Shown in pieces: positions 7,282-16,708 of a stretch of 48,613 nucleotides of DNA. This DNA is from Candidatus Goldiibacteriota bacterium (GTDB taxonomy: Bacteria > Oederibacteriota > PGYV01), in the NCBI GenBank assembly GCA_016937715.1, contig JAFGWA010000035.1:1-48613 (forward strand), read 5' to 3'. The notes beneath the pieces are model-generated. The model worked only from the letters and a program-made list of their open reading frames with translations. It had not been told where the DNA came from and ran no database searches. Both the position numbers and the translations under genes were made by a program. The stretch's first letter is position 1, and each line of letters begins with the position of its first letter.

Positions 7282-7297
7282 AAGCATCCAAGCCTCT
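7282..7297 (+). repeat. Octamer repeat supplying a stop codon
   Basis: AAGCATCC and AAGCCTCT end at 7297; the TAG stop of the minus-strand PilZ gene occupies 7298-7296, so two of its three bases belong to the last repeat word. Confidence 0.75.
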
Positions 7298-7673
7298 AAA
7301 TAAATGTCTTCCTGTGCTCTATTATAAAAGTTTCAATCATTTCCCTGTCATTCTCTTTTAATATCATAAAATCAAGTCCGGTTATGTATCCTTTTAGGGG
7401 TTCAACCCATCTTACATTTGCAACTTCACAGAATAATACTGTTTTTGTATTTTCCTGATTTTCCATCATTATTTCCACTTCAATAACATCTCCGGGTTCG
7501 GGTTTTTCGGGAAGAATAACACTTATCCCCTTTAATGATATGTCATGAATTTTAGCATCTTTCTTTTCCGTTGAATTCTCACTTACATAATCATTTATCA
7601 GATTATATAGAATCTTATTTTCCATTTTAACCCTGCTGTGTGACCTTCTTTCATCTATCTTATGTATAGTCAT
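7296..7673 (-). CDS. PilZ domain protein (c-di-GMP effector)
   Basis: A single PilZ domain of about 125 residues. It has the c-di-GMP signature: an RxxxR-type box in RRSHSR near the N terminus and DISLKG (D/NxSxxG) in the middle, followed by beta strands. No partner domain is attached, so it probably acts as a c-di-GMP-responsive adaptor. I chose ATG 7673 (MTIHKIDERR) because GAGGTG lies 6 nt before it; the open frame extends further upstream through a GTG but without a ribosome site. It is separate from the flagellar cluster, yet the genome clearly makes flagella. Downstream the repeat cluster touches its stop codon. Confidence 0.8.
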   Translation of the reverse strand: MTIHKIDERRSHSRVKMENKILYNLINDYVSENSTEKKDAKIHDISLKGISVILPEKPEPGDVIEVEIMMENQENTKTVLFCEVANVRWVEPLKGYITGLDFMILKENDREMIETFIIEHRKTFI

Positions 7674-7753
7674 TGCCATCACCTCAACTGACAGTATGCA
7701 TATAGCATGCCCGAATTTCTTCAGTTGAAACGATTGAATTTGCCTTACGAAAA

Positions 7754-7813
7754 CGCTGTACGTGCCATACGGCACACCCTGAATTCAAAGTGTCCCATAC
7801 GGTACATACAGCG
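7754..7813 (-). terminator. Inverted repeat after uvrA, possible terminator
   Basis: 24-nt arms (7754-7777 and 7790-7813) match at 19 of 24 positions around a 12-nt loop. On the minus strand the hairpin starts 4 nt past the uvrA stop and is followed by a short TTTT. The arms are longer and less GC-rich than a usual terminator, so a repeat element is the alternative. Confidence 0.5.
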
Positions 7814-7817
7814 AAAA

Positions 7818-10694
7818 TTAATTTTTGGAGGTTTTTTTCTTTTTTATAGGTTTAGCCGCATCATCAGATGCCTTGTGCGTTACATTTACATGCTTTTTTA
7901 AATACTGCCCTGTGTATGATTTGGCGCACTGCATTACTTCTTCCGGCGTGCCTTCAACCACTATATTGCCGCCTTTATCCCCGCCTTCAGGGCCAAGGTC
8001 AATTACATAGTCGGCATTTTTTATTACATCAAGGTTGTGTTCAATTACAATAACGGTATTGCCGCGCTCTACAAGTTCATTTAAAACATGAAGCAGTTTT
8101 TCAATATCAGCAAAGTGTAATCCCGTCGTCGGTTCATCAAGAATATAAAGTGTCTGCCCTGTGGACCTTTTGCACAATTCTGTTGCCAGTTTTATCCTCT
8201 GCGCTTCGCCTCCGGACAGCGTGGTGGCTGACTGGCCAAGTTTAATATAGCCAAGCCCCACTTCATCCATGGTCTTTAACACCCTGTAGGCATTGGGAAT
8301 ATTCTGAAAAAACACCATTGCGTCTTCCACCCGCATATCAAGTATTTCGTGGATATTTTTGTTTTTATACAATATCTCAAGCGTTTCCCTGTTGTACCTT
8401 TTTCCGCCGCACTCTTCACAAGGCACATACACATCCGGCAAAAAGTGCATTTCTATTTTGATTATACCGTCGCCGGCGCATGCTTCGCAGCGGCCGCCTT
8501 TTACGTTAAAACTGAACCTGCCGGATTCATACCCGCGCATCTTTGACTCTTTTGTTTCGGAGAAAAGGTCCCTGATTTCGCTGAATACACCGGTATATGT
8601 GGCCGCATTAGACCTTGGCGTCCTGCCTATCGGGCTTTGATCTATCTCTATGACTTTATCAATATGATGCCAGTTATTCAGTTCCTTATACCCATCGGGT
8701 TTGTAATTTGTATGGTAAACCTTATGCAGAAGCGCGGGATAAAAAGTTTCCCCTATAAGCGATGACTTACCCGAACCGGAAACCCCGGTCACGGCGACAA
8801 ACGAACCAAGCGGAAATTTAACTGAAACGTTTTTCAGATTATTGGTGGTAACCCCTGAAATTTCCACAAATTTTTCGGCCGGCCTTCTCTGTTTATTAAC
8901 CTGTATTTTATCCCTGTTCATCAGGTAGCCCGCGGTAAGCGAATTTTTGCATTTCATTATTTCTTTAAGCGTTCCCTGGCATACCACTTCGCCGCCGTGA
9001 ACACCCGGCCCCGGACCCATATCCACTATGTAATCGCAGTGAAGCATCGTTTCTTCATCATGTTCCACGACAATAACCGTATTTCCAAGGTCGCGCAGGT
9101 TCTGAAGCGCCTGTATAAGTTTCATATTATCGCGCTGATGAAGCCCTATGCTGGGCTCGTCCAGAATATACAGCACACCCATAAGCCCCACGCCTATCTG
9201 ATTGGCAAGGTGTATCCTCTGGAATTCCCCGCCGGACAGCGTGCCCGCCTTACGTTCAAGCGTAAGGTAAGAAAGGCCCACGTTTAATAAAAATTCCAGC
9301 CTGCCCTTAATTTCTTTAAGTATAAGTTTGGCGACAGCCGCATCCCTTTCATTAAGTTTAAGCGTGGTGAAAAATTCATACGCCTTTTCAATGGAAAATT
9401 CCGTCGCTTTAATAATGGATTTTCCGTTTATTAAAACCGATAAACTTTCAGGTTTTAATCTTTTGCCTCCGCAGACATGGCATGGTTTTTCGCTCATATA
9501 TCTGCCCAAAATATCTTCTCTTATTTTTTCCGTGGAAGTTTCACGATACCTTCTTTCCAGAAAAGGGACAAGGCCTTCAAATCCGCCGGTGTATTTATAT
9601 TCTCCGTCGTGCGACTTATATTTATAATCAAATTTAATATCCTCTTCAAGCCCGTACAGAATGGCTTTTTTTGCTTTTTCCGGCAGTTTTTCAAAGGGCA
9701 CGTCAAAACTGAATTTCAAATGCCTGCCCAGAGACGCCAGCATCTGCCAGTAGTATCCGTCCTGATTGCGCCACGGCTTTAACGCGCCTTCCTTAAGCGA
9801 CAGTTTTGGCTCCAGAATTAATTTTTCATCCACCTGAATCTTTGTCCCAAGCCCCGTGCATTCGGAACAGGCTCCAAAAGGATTGTTAAAAGAGAACATT
9901 CTTGGCTGCAGTTTGGCCATTGAAAAACCGCACTTTGGACAGGACAGTTTTTCCGAAAAAAGCGTGTCTTTTTTTGTATTAAAATCCGTTATAATCACAG
10001 CGCCTTCAGCAAGCTTTATTGCAAGTTCCACAGACTGTGTTAGCCTGCCTTTGATATCAGGTTTAACTTCAAGCCTGTCCACCACTATCTCTATGCTGTG
10101 TTTTTTATTTTTTTCAAGTTTTATGTCCGTATCAAGTTCTTTAAGTTCGCCGTTGACCCTTACCCTTAAAAAACCCTCTTTTTTTATTTTATCAAACAGC
10201 TGATGGTATTCGCCCTTTCTTCCGCTGACTACGGGGGCAAGTATCATTATTTTAGCGTCACGCATATCTGTCAGTATCTTATCCACTATCATCTGAACAG
10301 TCTGCGACTTAATAGGAGTACCGTCATTCGGGCAGTGCGGAACGCCTATGCGGGCGTATAATAATCTTAAATAATCATAAATTTCGGTTATTGTACCGAC
10401 CGTAGAACGCGGATTATTCCCCGCGCTTTTCTGTTCAATGGCAATAGCCGGAGAAAGCCCTTCAATTACATCAACATCAGGCTTCTGCATCTGCCCCAAA
10501 AACATCCTTGAATACGCGGACAGCGATTCCATGTAACGCCTTTGGCCTTCGGCATATATGGTATCAAACGCCAGCGATGACTTGCCCGAACCTGATACGC
10601 CGGTTAGAACAATGAACTTATCCCTTGGGAGTGTTATGTCAATATTCTTTAAATTGTGTTCACGCGCGCCTTTAATTACTATATCTTTTGCCAT
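7818..10694 (-). CDS. uvrA: Excinuclease ABC subunit A
   Basis: UvrA, the damage-recognition ATPase of nucleotide excision repair, which loads UvrB on DNA. The 958-residue length is normal. Both ABC modules are present: Walker A GVSGSGKSSL near residues 32 and 650, two LSGGE signatures, and Walker B ILDEPSIGLH and ILDEPTTGLH. Zinc fingers are seen as CPKC...CSEC and CEAC...CEEC, the second close to the DNA-binding insertion. The C terminus is a lysine-rich tail (KKKKTSKN). The start is ATG behind AGGAGC. It is transcribed alone from its own promoter. Confidence 0.98.
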   Translation of the reverse strand: MAKDIVIKGAREHNLKNIDITLPRDKFIVLTGVSGSGKSSLAFDTIYAEGQRRYMESLSAYSRMFLGQMQKPDVDVIEGLSPAIAIEQKSAGNNPRSTVGTITEIYDYLRLLYARIGVPHCPNDGTPIKSQTVQMIVDKILTDMRDAKIMILAPVVSGRKGEYHQLFDKIKKEGFLRVRVNGELKELDTDIKLEKNKKHSIEIVVDRLEVKPDIKGRLTQSVELAIKLAEGAVIITDFNTKKDTLFSEKLSCPKCGFSMAKLQPRMFSFNNPFGACSECTGLGTKIQVDEKLILEPKLSLKEGALKPWRNQDGYYWQMLASLGRHLKFSFDVPFEKLPEKAKKAILYGLEEDIKFDYKYKSHDGEYKYTGGFEGLVPFLERRYRETSTEKIREDILGRYMSEKPCHVCGGKRLKPESLSVLINGKSIIKATEFSIEKAYEFFTTLKLNERDAAVAKLILKEIKGRLEFLLNVGLSYLTLERKAGTLSGGEFQRIHLANQIGVGLMGVLYILDEPSIGLHQRDNMKLIQALQNLRDLGNTVIVVEHDEETMLHCDYIVDMGPGPGVHGGEVVCQGTLKEIMKCKNSLTAGYLMNRDKIQVNKQRRPAEKFVEISGVTTNNLKNVSVKFPLGSFVAVTGVSGSGKSSLIGETFYPALLHKVYHTNYKPDGYKELNNWHHIDKVIEIDQSPIGRTPRSNAATYTGVFSEIRDLFSETKESKMRGYESGRFSFNVKGGRCEACAGDGIIKIEMHFLPDVYVPCEECGGKRYNRETLEILYKNKNIHEILDMRVEDAMVFFQNIPNAYRVLKTMDEVGLGYIKLGQSATTLSGGEAQRIKLATELCKRSTGQTLYILDEPTTGLHFADIEKLLHVLNELVERGNTVIVIEHNLDVIKNADYVIDLGPEGGDKGGNIVVEGTPEEVMQCAKSYTGQYLKKHVNVTHKASDDAAKPIKKKKTSKN

Positions 10695-10733
10695 ATTTAA
10701 GCTCCTGTAAAATCAAAATAGTTACGAACATTT

Positions 10734-10762
10734 ATTATATCAGAAAAAAACAGGATTGATAA
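10734..10762 (-). promoter_or_regulatory. Extended -10 promoter of uvrA
   Basis: TATAAT at 10739-10734 preceded by TGA gives an extended -10; a weak -35 TTATCA is at 10762-10757 with a 17-nt spacer. The predicted start of transcription is about 30 nt before the uvrA ATG. No LexA-like palindrome is seen. Confidence 0.6.
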
Positions 10763-10795
10763 CAAACTTAAACTTGACGCGGGGAAATGGCAGGT

Positions 10796-11500
10796 TTAAT
10801 TCTCGAGTATTTTAATTACCGCGGACGGATCTGTAAGGCGCCCCTCTTTAATAATGGCTTCAACCCTATCATACGCAAACTGCCTTGTCTTTTTGTCTTT
10901 TGATTTTACGTAAATACCCGCCCAGTATTCCGCTGCAAACTGCGGGGTTTTTATCTGCTCGTAAATATTGCCAAGAATGCGTTCCACCACAGCAGGATGG
11001 TCTTCAAACCTTAACGCGTCTTCAAGAAGTTTTATGTATTCCCCCTCTTTATTGTCCTGCTTAAACAAAATCGCGCCAAGATAAAGCCTAAGCTGCCACA
11101 TCTTAGGGTTAAAATCCAGCCCTTTTCTTATTATCCTTAAAGCCTCATCCACCCTGTCCAGGTTAAAAGCAAGTATGGAAGAACCATAAGTATAGGCAAA
11201 AGAAAAATACGGATCCACATCAGTGATATCATCAATATAAACCGCCAGTTTTTCATGCCTGTTAACATTCTGGCTTCTGTCGCCGTAATACTGAAGAAAA
11301 TTTATATATTCAATATCCCCCGCAAGCGACCGCAGCCCGAAGCCCGCGGCGCCAAGATGAAGAAATTTCTTGTAAGAATCAGGGTTTATAAAATACCATG
11401 AAGGCTGATTGCCAAAAACTTTATCCGCGGCTTTTTCATTTAAAACAGAGGCGCCCGCCAGCAGGCATAAAAAAAGCGCGGGCAAAATAAACTTTTTCAT
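10796..11500 (-). CDS. TPR protein partner of the ABC-2 exporter
   Basis: A 234-residue protein with an N-terminal hydrophobic segment (MKKFILPALFLCLLAGASVL), so membrane-anchored or periplasmic. The rest is helical with TPR-like pairs (DVDPYFSFAYTYGSSILAFNLDRVDEALRIIRKGLDFNP split at residues of about 80-125; WQLRLYLGAILFKQDNKEGEYIKLLEDAL). It follows an ABC permease whose TGA lies 4 nt before this ATG. I start at ATG 11500, behind AGGAG; a TTG eight codons earlier would overlap the permease. TPR partners of this kind often accompany ABC-2 exporters, but the substrate is unknown. Confidence 0.6.
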   Translation of the reverse strand: MKKFILPALFLCLLAGASVLNEKAADKVFGNQPSWYFINPDSYKKFLHLGAAGFGLRSLAGDIEYINFLQYYGDRSQNVNRHEKLAVYIDDITDVDPYFSFAYTYGSSILAFNLDRVDEALRIIRKGLDFNPKMWQLRLYLGAILFKQDNKEGEYIKLLEDALRFEDHPAVVERILGNIYEQIKTPQFAAEYWAGIYVKSKDKKTRQFAYDRVEAIIKEGRLTDPSAVIKILEN

Positions 11501-11504
11501 ACTG

Positions 11505-12278
11505 TCAGTACTCCTTTTTTTCAAAGAAGTAAGCGGCAGCCATAAGAGTGGCGGCCGAATACAAAGCCGCGTAAAGCAGCGTCAGCCCAAGATATTGCGC
11601 GGAAAAAAGGCCGGACGGGCTGAAAATTTTATCTTTAAGGTTAAAAAGTTCCAGGTTTGGAATCAGATAATAAAAAATGTTTATCACAATATTTACCGCG
11701 GTATTATTTATATTCTCCGAAAGGTATTTAAGGTGTATCGTAAGGTGCCCTAATATATAAACAAAAAATAAAAAAATAACCGCGCCCGGCACAGAAGTGG
11801 ATATTATACTTAACAGCAGCGCTGTTGAAGCAAGCACCGCAAGGCTTATAAAAATAAGCCCCGCCGCCGTTAACAATTTAAGGCTCCACGGGTCGCCGCC
11901 TTTTATCTGTATTATTGCCATAAGCGCCGCAAGCATAAGCAGCACATTCATAAGTATGGTCAATACAATGCCCGCGTATTTGCCGGTTAAATATTCAAGC
12001 CTTGACACCGGCTTTACAAGAATCATTGACAGTGTTTTTAATTCCGTCTCTTCAAACATCTGCACGGTAATTGACAGCGCAAGCGTAAGAAAACCAAAAA
12101 GCCCGATGGCAAAAAGGCCAAAATCCGTGACCATCTTCACTTCCACTTCCTGCGCAAGTTCGCTGATAACAAGTGCAAAACCTATGCCAAATACCGCGAA
12201 CATAATAAGGACGTTTAATATTTTATTCCTGAAACTCTGCTTAAATATATATTCAGCCACCGCCGCTATGCGCCTCAT
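11505..12278 (-). CDS. ABC-2 type transporter permease
   Basis: A 257-residue integral membrane protein with about six spans: an N-terminal helix (LNVLIMFAVFGIGFALVI), helices around 50-70, 100-125, 135-165 and 165-185, and a C-terminal helix (LLYAALYSAATLMAAAYFF). It fits the ABC-2 permease family and has the usual conserved stretch LKTLSMILVKPVSRLEYLTGKY after the second helix. It overlaps the ATPase gene by ATGA, has a GGAGGT ribosome site, and is followed by the TPR protein. The three genes should form one exporter of unknown substrate. Confidence 0.85.
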   Translation of the reverse strand: MRRIAAVAEYIFKQSFRNKILNVLIMFAVFGIGFALVISELAQEVEVKMVTDFGLFAIGLFGFLTLALSITVQMFEETELKTLSMILVKPVSRLEYLTGKYAGIVLTILMNVLLMLAALMAIIQIKGGDPWSLKLLTAAGLIFISLAVLASTALLLSIISTSVPGAVIFLFFVYILGHLTIHLKYLSENINNTAVNIVINIFYYLIPNLELFNLKDKIFSPSGLFSAQYLGLTLLYAALYSAATLMAAAYFFEKKEY

Positions 12279-13018
12279 TTCAGTTTACCTCCGACCGTTT
12301 TCACAAAATACTTTTCCACTTCGCCGTATTTTCTCTTAATTTCCTTAACTGTTTTTATTTCATTTATTTTTCCGCCGTGAAGAATTGCCACTTTATCGCA
12401 TATTTTTTCCACTTCACTTAAGATATGTGAATTAAAAAAGATGGTCTTGCCCTGTTTCTTAAGGTTAAGAATAATATCCCTTGTCTCTTTATATCCAAGC
12501 GGGTCAAGCCCTGACATTGGTTCGTCAAGCAATAACAGCTCCGGGTCATTTAAAAGCGCCTGGGCAAGCCCAAGCCTGCCCTGCATGCCTTTTGAAAACC
12601 CTTTAATCCTTACGTCATTTTTTGTTTTAAGCCCTGTAATTTCAAGCACTTCTTCTATTTTCTTTTTTTTATTTTTTTCATCAATACCGAATATATCCGA
12701 GAAATACGATAACACCTCACGCGCTTTTAAATACTTCGGGAAATAAGGCAGTTCAGAAAGATACCCCACCCTTGCACGGACAGAGCGTTGCTCAATTGAC
12801 CCTCCAAGTATTGACACTGTCCCGTTTGTGGGTTTCAAAAGCCCCAGAAGCACTTTCATAAGGGTGGTCTTGCCGGCGCCGTTTAAACCCAGAAGCCCGA
12901 AAACTTCGCCTTTTGCCACTTTAAAAGAAATATCCTGAACCGCGGTTACACGGTCATTTTTCCAGAAATCCTGAGCCTTATAGATTTTTGTAAGCCCGCT
13001 TACTTCAATTGCATTCAT
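12275..13018 (-). CDS. ABC transporter ATP-binding protein
   Basis: A 247-residue ATPase for the ABC-2 permease that follows it. Walker A is [10 protein letters not shown] at about 43-52, the signature is [13 protein letters not shown] near 140 (a variant of LSGGQ), and Walker B is [13 protein letters not shown] near 160, followed by the H-loop in FFNSHIL. This DrrA/CcmA-like class drives export. The start is ATG behind GGAGG, 17 nt after the sensor kinase gene. Confidence 0.93.
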   Translation of the reverse strand: MNAIEVSGLTKIYKAQDFWKNDRVTAVQDISFKVAKGEVFGLLGLNGAGKTTLMKVLLGLLKPTNGTVSILGGSIEQRSVRARVGYLSELPYFPKYLKAREVLSYFSDIFGIDEKNKKKKIEEVLEITGLKTKNDVRIKGFSKGMQGRLGLAQALLNDPELLLLDEPMSGLDPLGYKETRDIILNLKKQGKTIFFNSHILSEVEKICDKVAILHGGKINEIKTVKEIKRKYGEVEKYFVKTVGGKLK

Positions 13019-13035
13019 TTAAGGCCTCCGCCGCT

Positions 13036-15864
13036 TCATTTTTCTCTTAATTCAGATGAGATAGTGAAATAAAATACCGTGCCCTTTCCCTCTTCCGATT
13101 CAACGCGTATTGTACCGCCGTGATGTTCAACCACTTTCTTGCATACAGAAAGCCCGATACCCGTTCCGGGATATTTGTCTTTTGTATGCAGCTGCTGAAA
13201 GATTACAAAAACCTTTTCAAAATAGGCCTTATCAATTCCTATTCCGTTGTCCTTAATGTAAAATTCATAAAAACCGTCCTTTTTTTCACAGCCTATTTTT
13301 ACTTCGGGTTTTCTTTCAGATATAAACTTAAGCGAATTTGCTATAAGGTTCTGAAAAAGCTGCACCATCTGAGTCCTGTCCGCGTAAATAACAGGCAGTT
13401 TTGTTTCCACTATTACATCAGCATGAATATCTTCAATTATCAGTTCAAGGCTTTTAATTACCTCTTTTACAAGTTCATCCGTGTTGACATTCATGTATTC
13501 AACATTAGACCTGCCAAGGCGCGAATACATAAGCAGGTCGCTTATAAGGCGCTGCATACGCTTGGCTCCATCAGCCGCATAACCTATATAATCCCTGGCG
13601 TCATCATCAAGTTTATCCGCGTATTTCTTTTCCAGCAGCTTCACGTAGCTTGAAACCATCCTTAACGGTTCTTTCAAATCATGAGAAGCCACATAGGCAA
13701 ATTCTTCCAGGTCTTTATTGGACCTTTTTAACTCTTCCATAGCCATTATAATCTTCTGTTCCGCTTTCTTTTTTTCGGTGATATCCCTTGAAACACCCCT
13801 GAACATAAGTGTTTTTTCGCCGGCTGTTTCAAAAGGTATAACTTTTGTATCCGCAGCTACCCGCGTCCCGTTCTTATGTATTATTTCGGTTTCCATGCTG
13901 ATAACTTCTTTATTTTCTGATTTTTTGAATAATTCTATGAATTCATTCCATTTATCTTCAGGTACAAGTTTGCCCCTGATATCAATTCCAACAATCTCCT
14001 CCGGTGAATATCCTGTAAGTTTAAAAACCTGCGGATTACTGTACCGTATTATCCCGGACTCGTCCATTTCCCAGATCCAATCCGCCGTATTCTCCGCCAT
14101 ATCCCTGAATTTTTTTTCGCTTGCTTTTAGGGCATCTTCAGTTTTTTTACGTTCTTCAATATTACGCACAACAGCAATCATCCTGTCCTCTCCCGCTATA
14201 ACTGCTTTTTTCAGGCTTACTTCAGCCCAAAAAGGCTCATTATCCCATGTACTGGCATGCCATTCAAATACCTGCGGCATCCCTGCCGCGGCTTTCATTG
14301 AAAATTCTATTTTTCTTTCTTCGGAATCAAAATGTTTACCGTATAACCCCGGTGATAACGCCTGTTCTTTTGTACAACGGTACATCTCCAGCATTTTTTT
14401 ATTTACATCTACCAGGTGAAAATCTTTAAGGTCGTGGATGAATATGGCGTCATTTACAGAATCAAATATCTCCCTGTAATTATGTTCGGACTGACGAAGT
14501 GCCCGCTCTATTCTGAATATATCTTCCATATTTGAAATCATCGCAAACGCGCCGTTGAATTCACCGGCATCCGAAAAAAGCGGGGTACCTTTTATAATAA
14601 CAGGCGCCTTTGACCCGTCTTTTTTAACAAACTCCATTTTAAAAAGCTCCGTTTTTTGGGACAACTGCGCTTTTAACAGATACTCTTTAATAATCTCGAC
14701 ACTAACCCCTTTAACAAAAATTGAAACCGGCTCGCCTATCAGTTCCTCTTTTGTATATCCCAGAATCCGGCACATTGCCGGATTTATATCAATTGTATTC
14801 CCGTTCCTGTCAATCTGCCAGAAACCTTCCTGCGTACTGTTAAGTATCCTTCTAAGATGCCTTTCGCTTTCCACCACGTGCCTTTCCGCAATCTTTCTTT
14901 TAGTGACGCTTTTTAACGACAAAAACATAAAAATAAAAATAAGCATTAATCCGGCGCAGCTTATGACGATAATAGTCATAAAAACCGGCCAAAGTTTCGT
15001 GTTAATTAATTTTTTTTCCGCGGTCAGGACCGTCCATCCGTTATATCCGGCGGGAATCGCATAATACAGATATTCTTCTTTATCATCTACAAACACTTCA
15101 TTTTTAAATATCCATTTTACACCGGATAAACTTAAACCTTCAAAACGCCTTACGTCTTCCGGCCATTGACTTTTTTCCAATCCGTTAATATCCACGGTTT
15201 TAAAAAGCAGTTCTTTCTTATTTGAAGCAAAGACAATACCTTCGGGAGTTATAAGCATGGCCATACCGCTCAACGCATTCATTATCTTTTCTATCTCTTC
15301 CATACCCATTTTAACGGCAATAACTATCCGCTTGTTATTAACATTCATGGCTCTGGAACAGTATATTCCCCTTTTTCCGGTTATCACCCCAAGAGCGGAA
15401 TAAATATAATTACTGTCTGTTCCCGCGTTTTTAAAATACGGCCTGAATGAAAAGTTTTCCCCCACAAGCGATATGCCTTCAGAAACAGCCGACGCGAATA
15501 CTGTCCCTCTGCCGTCCATAATATAAATAAGATCCACATTTGTTGAAGCCGCCAGCACATTAAGCATTGACTGCATTTCACGGTTTGAAACATTGCCGTT
15601 GATTTCAAGCAGATTAATAAAATCTTCGCTCAATCTGAGCGAATCAACAATAGCATTCAGTTTTACAAATATTTTGCCTTCAATAAGGCCAGAAAGCCTT
15701 TCCGCTTCTCTTCTGATAACTCGTTTTTGGCTCTCTGTCTCCATCTTAAAATAAATAACCGAAATAAAGACAATTCCAATAAAAACAGATAAAATAAAAA
15801 ATATGGCGGGAATTCCAAAAAACTCCCTGTTTTTAAACAAATTCAACTTAATTTTACCGGCCAT
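13036..15864 (-). CDS. Membrane PAS sensor histidine kinase, orphan
   Basis: A 942-residue kinase. Order: membrane span 17-39, periplasmic sensor about 40-290 (Cache-like, IYIMDGRGTVFAS), span 295-317, three PAS domains (about 333-455, 460-572, 585-700), a HisKA dimerisation helix with His728 in ASHDLKEP, then HATPase with the N box around Asn843, DNGIGI at 872-877 and GTGIGL near 901. All catalytic boxes look intact. The long coiled linker before His728 (KKKAEQKI...) resembles phytochrome-type kinases. No response regulator gene is adjacent, so its partner is elsewhere. It lies between nadX and the ABC exporter with gaps of 22 and 17 nt and may be co-transcribed with either. Ribosome site GGGGGG precedes the ATG. 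Confidence 0.92.
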   Translation of the reverse strand: MAGKIKLNLFKNREFFGIPAIFFILSVFIGIVFISVIYFKMETESQKRVIRREAERLSGLIEGKIFVKLNAIVDSLRLSEDFINLLEINGNVSNREMQSMLNVLAASTNVDLIYIMDGRGTVFASAVSEGISLVGENFSFRPYFKNAGTDSNYIYSALGVITGKRGIYCSRAMNVNNKRIVIAVKMGMEEIEKIMNALSGMAMLITPEGIVFASNKKELLFKTVDINGLEKSQWPEDVRRFEGLSLSGVKWIFKNEVFVDDKEEYLYYAIPAGYNGWTVLTAEKKLINTKLWPVFMTIIVISCAGLMLIFIFMFLSLKSVTKRKIAERHVVESERHLRRILNSTQEGFWQIDRNGNTIDINPAMCRILGYTKEELIGEPVSIFVKGVSVEIIKEYLLKAQLSQKTELFKMEFVKKDGSKAPVIIKGTPLFSDAGEFNGAFAMISNMEDIFRIERALRQSEHNYREIFDSVNDAIFIHDLKDFHLVDVNKKMLEMYRCTKEQALSPGLYGKHFDSEERKIEFSMKAAAGMPQVFEWHASTWDNEPFWAEVSLKKAVIAGEDRMIAVVRNIEERKKTEDALKASEKKFRDMAENTADWIWEMDESGIIRYSNPQVFKLTGYSPEEIVGIDIRGKLVPEDKWNEFIELFKKSENKEVISMETEIIHKNGTRVAADTKVIPFETAGEKTLMFRGVSRDITEKKKAEQKIIMAMEELKRSNKDLEEFAYVASHDLKEPLRMVSSYVKLLEKKYADKLDDDARDYIGYAADGAKRMQRLISDLLMYSRLGRSNVEYMNVNTDELVKEVIKSLELIIEDIHADVIVETKLPVIYADRTQMVQLFQNLIANSLKFISERKPEVKIGCEKKDGFYEFYIKDNGIGIDKAYFEKVFVIFQQLHTKDKYPGTGIGLSVCKKVVEHHGGTIRVESEEGKGTVFYFTISSELREK

Positions 15865-15886
15865 AAAACCCCCCTGTTTTTTGGGT

Positions 15887-16708
15887 CTATGTCCCTATAT
15901 GCAGCGGTTCCACTATTTTCTTTATCAGCACTATTGCCGATAAAGATGTCAGATAACTTGTCTTTGGATTATTAGGCGAAGGGAAATTTTCCGTTATCGC
16001 CCTGAACCTTCCAAAATCGCCTTCCACAATAAGTTCATGCTTATTGGTGCTTACAAAAGGATCCGCTATTATTTTTACCCTTGTTGCATCCGGGCCTATT
16101 CCGGCTATGCTTAAAGTGGCCGCCACATTTATGTTGGCGGGAAAACCTATTACAGCTTCCCTTGCCGTTCCGTCAAAAATTACAGTTTCAGTTACAATAT
16201 CATCAGGATTAATCCCTTTATCTTCAAGATATTTAACCCCTTTAAACGCTTTTGGCGGTTTTCTTGTTATAAGCGTGACCTGTTTTAAACCCCGGTATTT
16301 GGCGGCATCCAGCCCGTCTATGCCGACCACAGCGCCCGAGGGTACATATACATTAATCAGCTTGCTTCTTGCCTGCTCCACCAGATCCATATTTTCCAGC
16401 ACGCCTCCGGCGCTTAAAAATACTATATCCCTGTTATATTTAATTGCCAGTTTAAAAATATCAGTTACCGCCGCTTTCTGCGCGCATTCCACGACAAGAT
16501 CGCACTTTTTAATCAGTTTTTCCATGTCAAGTGAAGCCGGTTTTACCTTTTTAAGTTTTGAAACAAGCAGATGATACTTGGACTTATCCGTATCACAGCA
16601 CGCTTCAAGAATTACATTAATATCGCCGTTATCAACCGCGCAGGCTATCTCTGTGCCTATTGCGCCGCACCCTATTATCCCAAGTTTTTTTTGTTTTCTA
16701 AACAGCAT
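15887..16708 (-). CDS. nadX: L-aspartate dehydrogenase
   Basis: NadX oxidises L-aspartate with NAD(P) to iminoaspartate, the substrate of NadA for quinolinate and NAD synthesis, replacing the oxidase NadB. The 273-residue length fits. The Rossmann motif GCGAIG is at 13-18, SGAVVGIDGLDAA lies mid-protein, and the C-terminal half has GPDATRVKIIADP and NKHELIVEGDFG, as in the family. Its ATG overlaps the panD stop (TAATG), so the two are coupled. Both enzymes consume aspartate. nadA and nadC are not in the window. Confidence 0.88.
   Translation of the reverse strand: MLFRKQKKLGIIGCGAIGTEIACAVDNGDINVILEACCDTDKSKYHLLVSKLKKVKPASLDMEKLIKKCDLVVECAQKAAVTDIFKLAIKYNRDIVFLSAGGVLENMDLVEQARSKLINVYVPSGAVVGIDGLDAAKYRGLKQVTLITRKPPKAFKGVKYLEDKGINPDDIVTETVIFDGTAREAVIGFPANINVAATLSIAGIGPDATRVKIIADPFVSTNKHELIVEGDFGRFRAITENFPSPNNPKTSYLTSLSAIVLIKKIVEPLHIGT

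Noticed and set aside
9856-10203. Long plus-strand frames opposite uvrA and similar genes
   Set aside because: They are antisense to well-supported genes and have no own signals.
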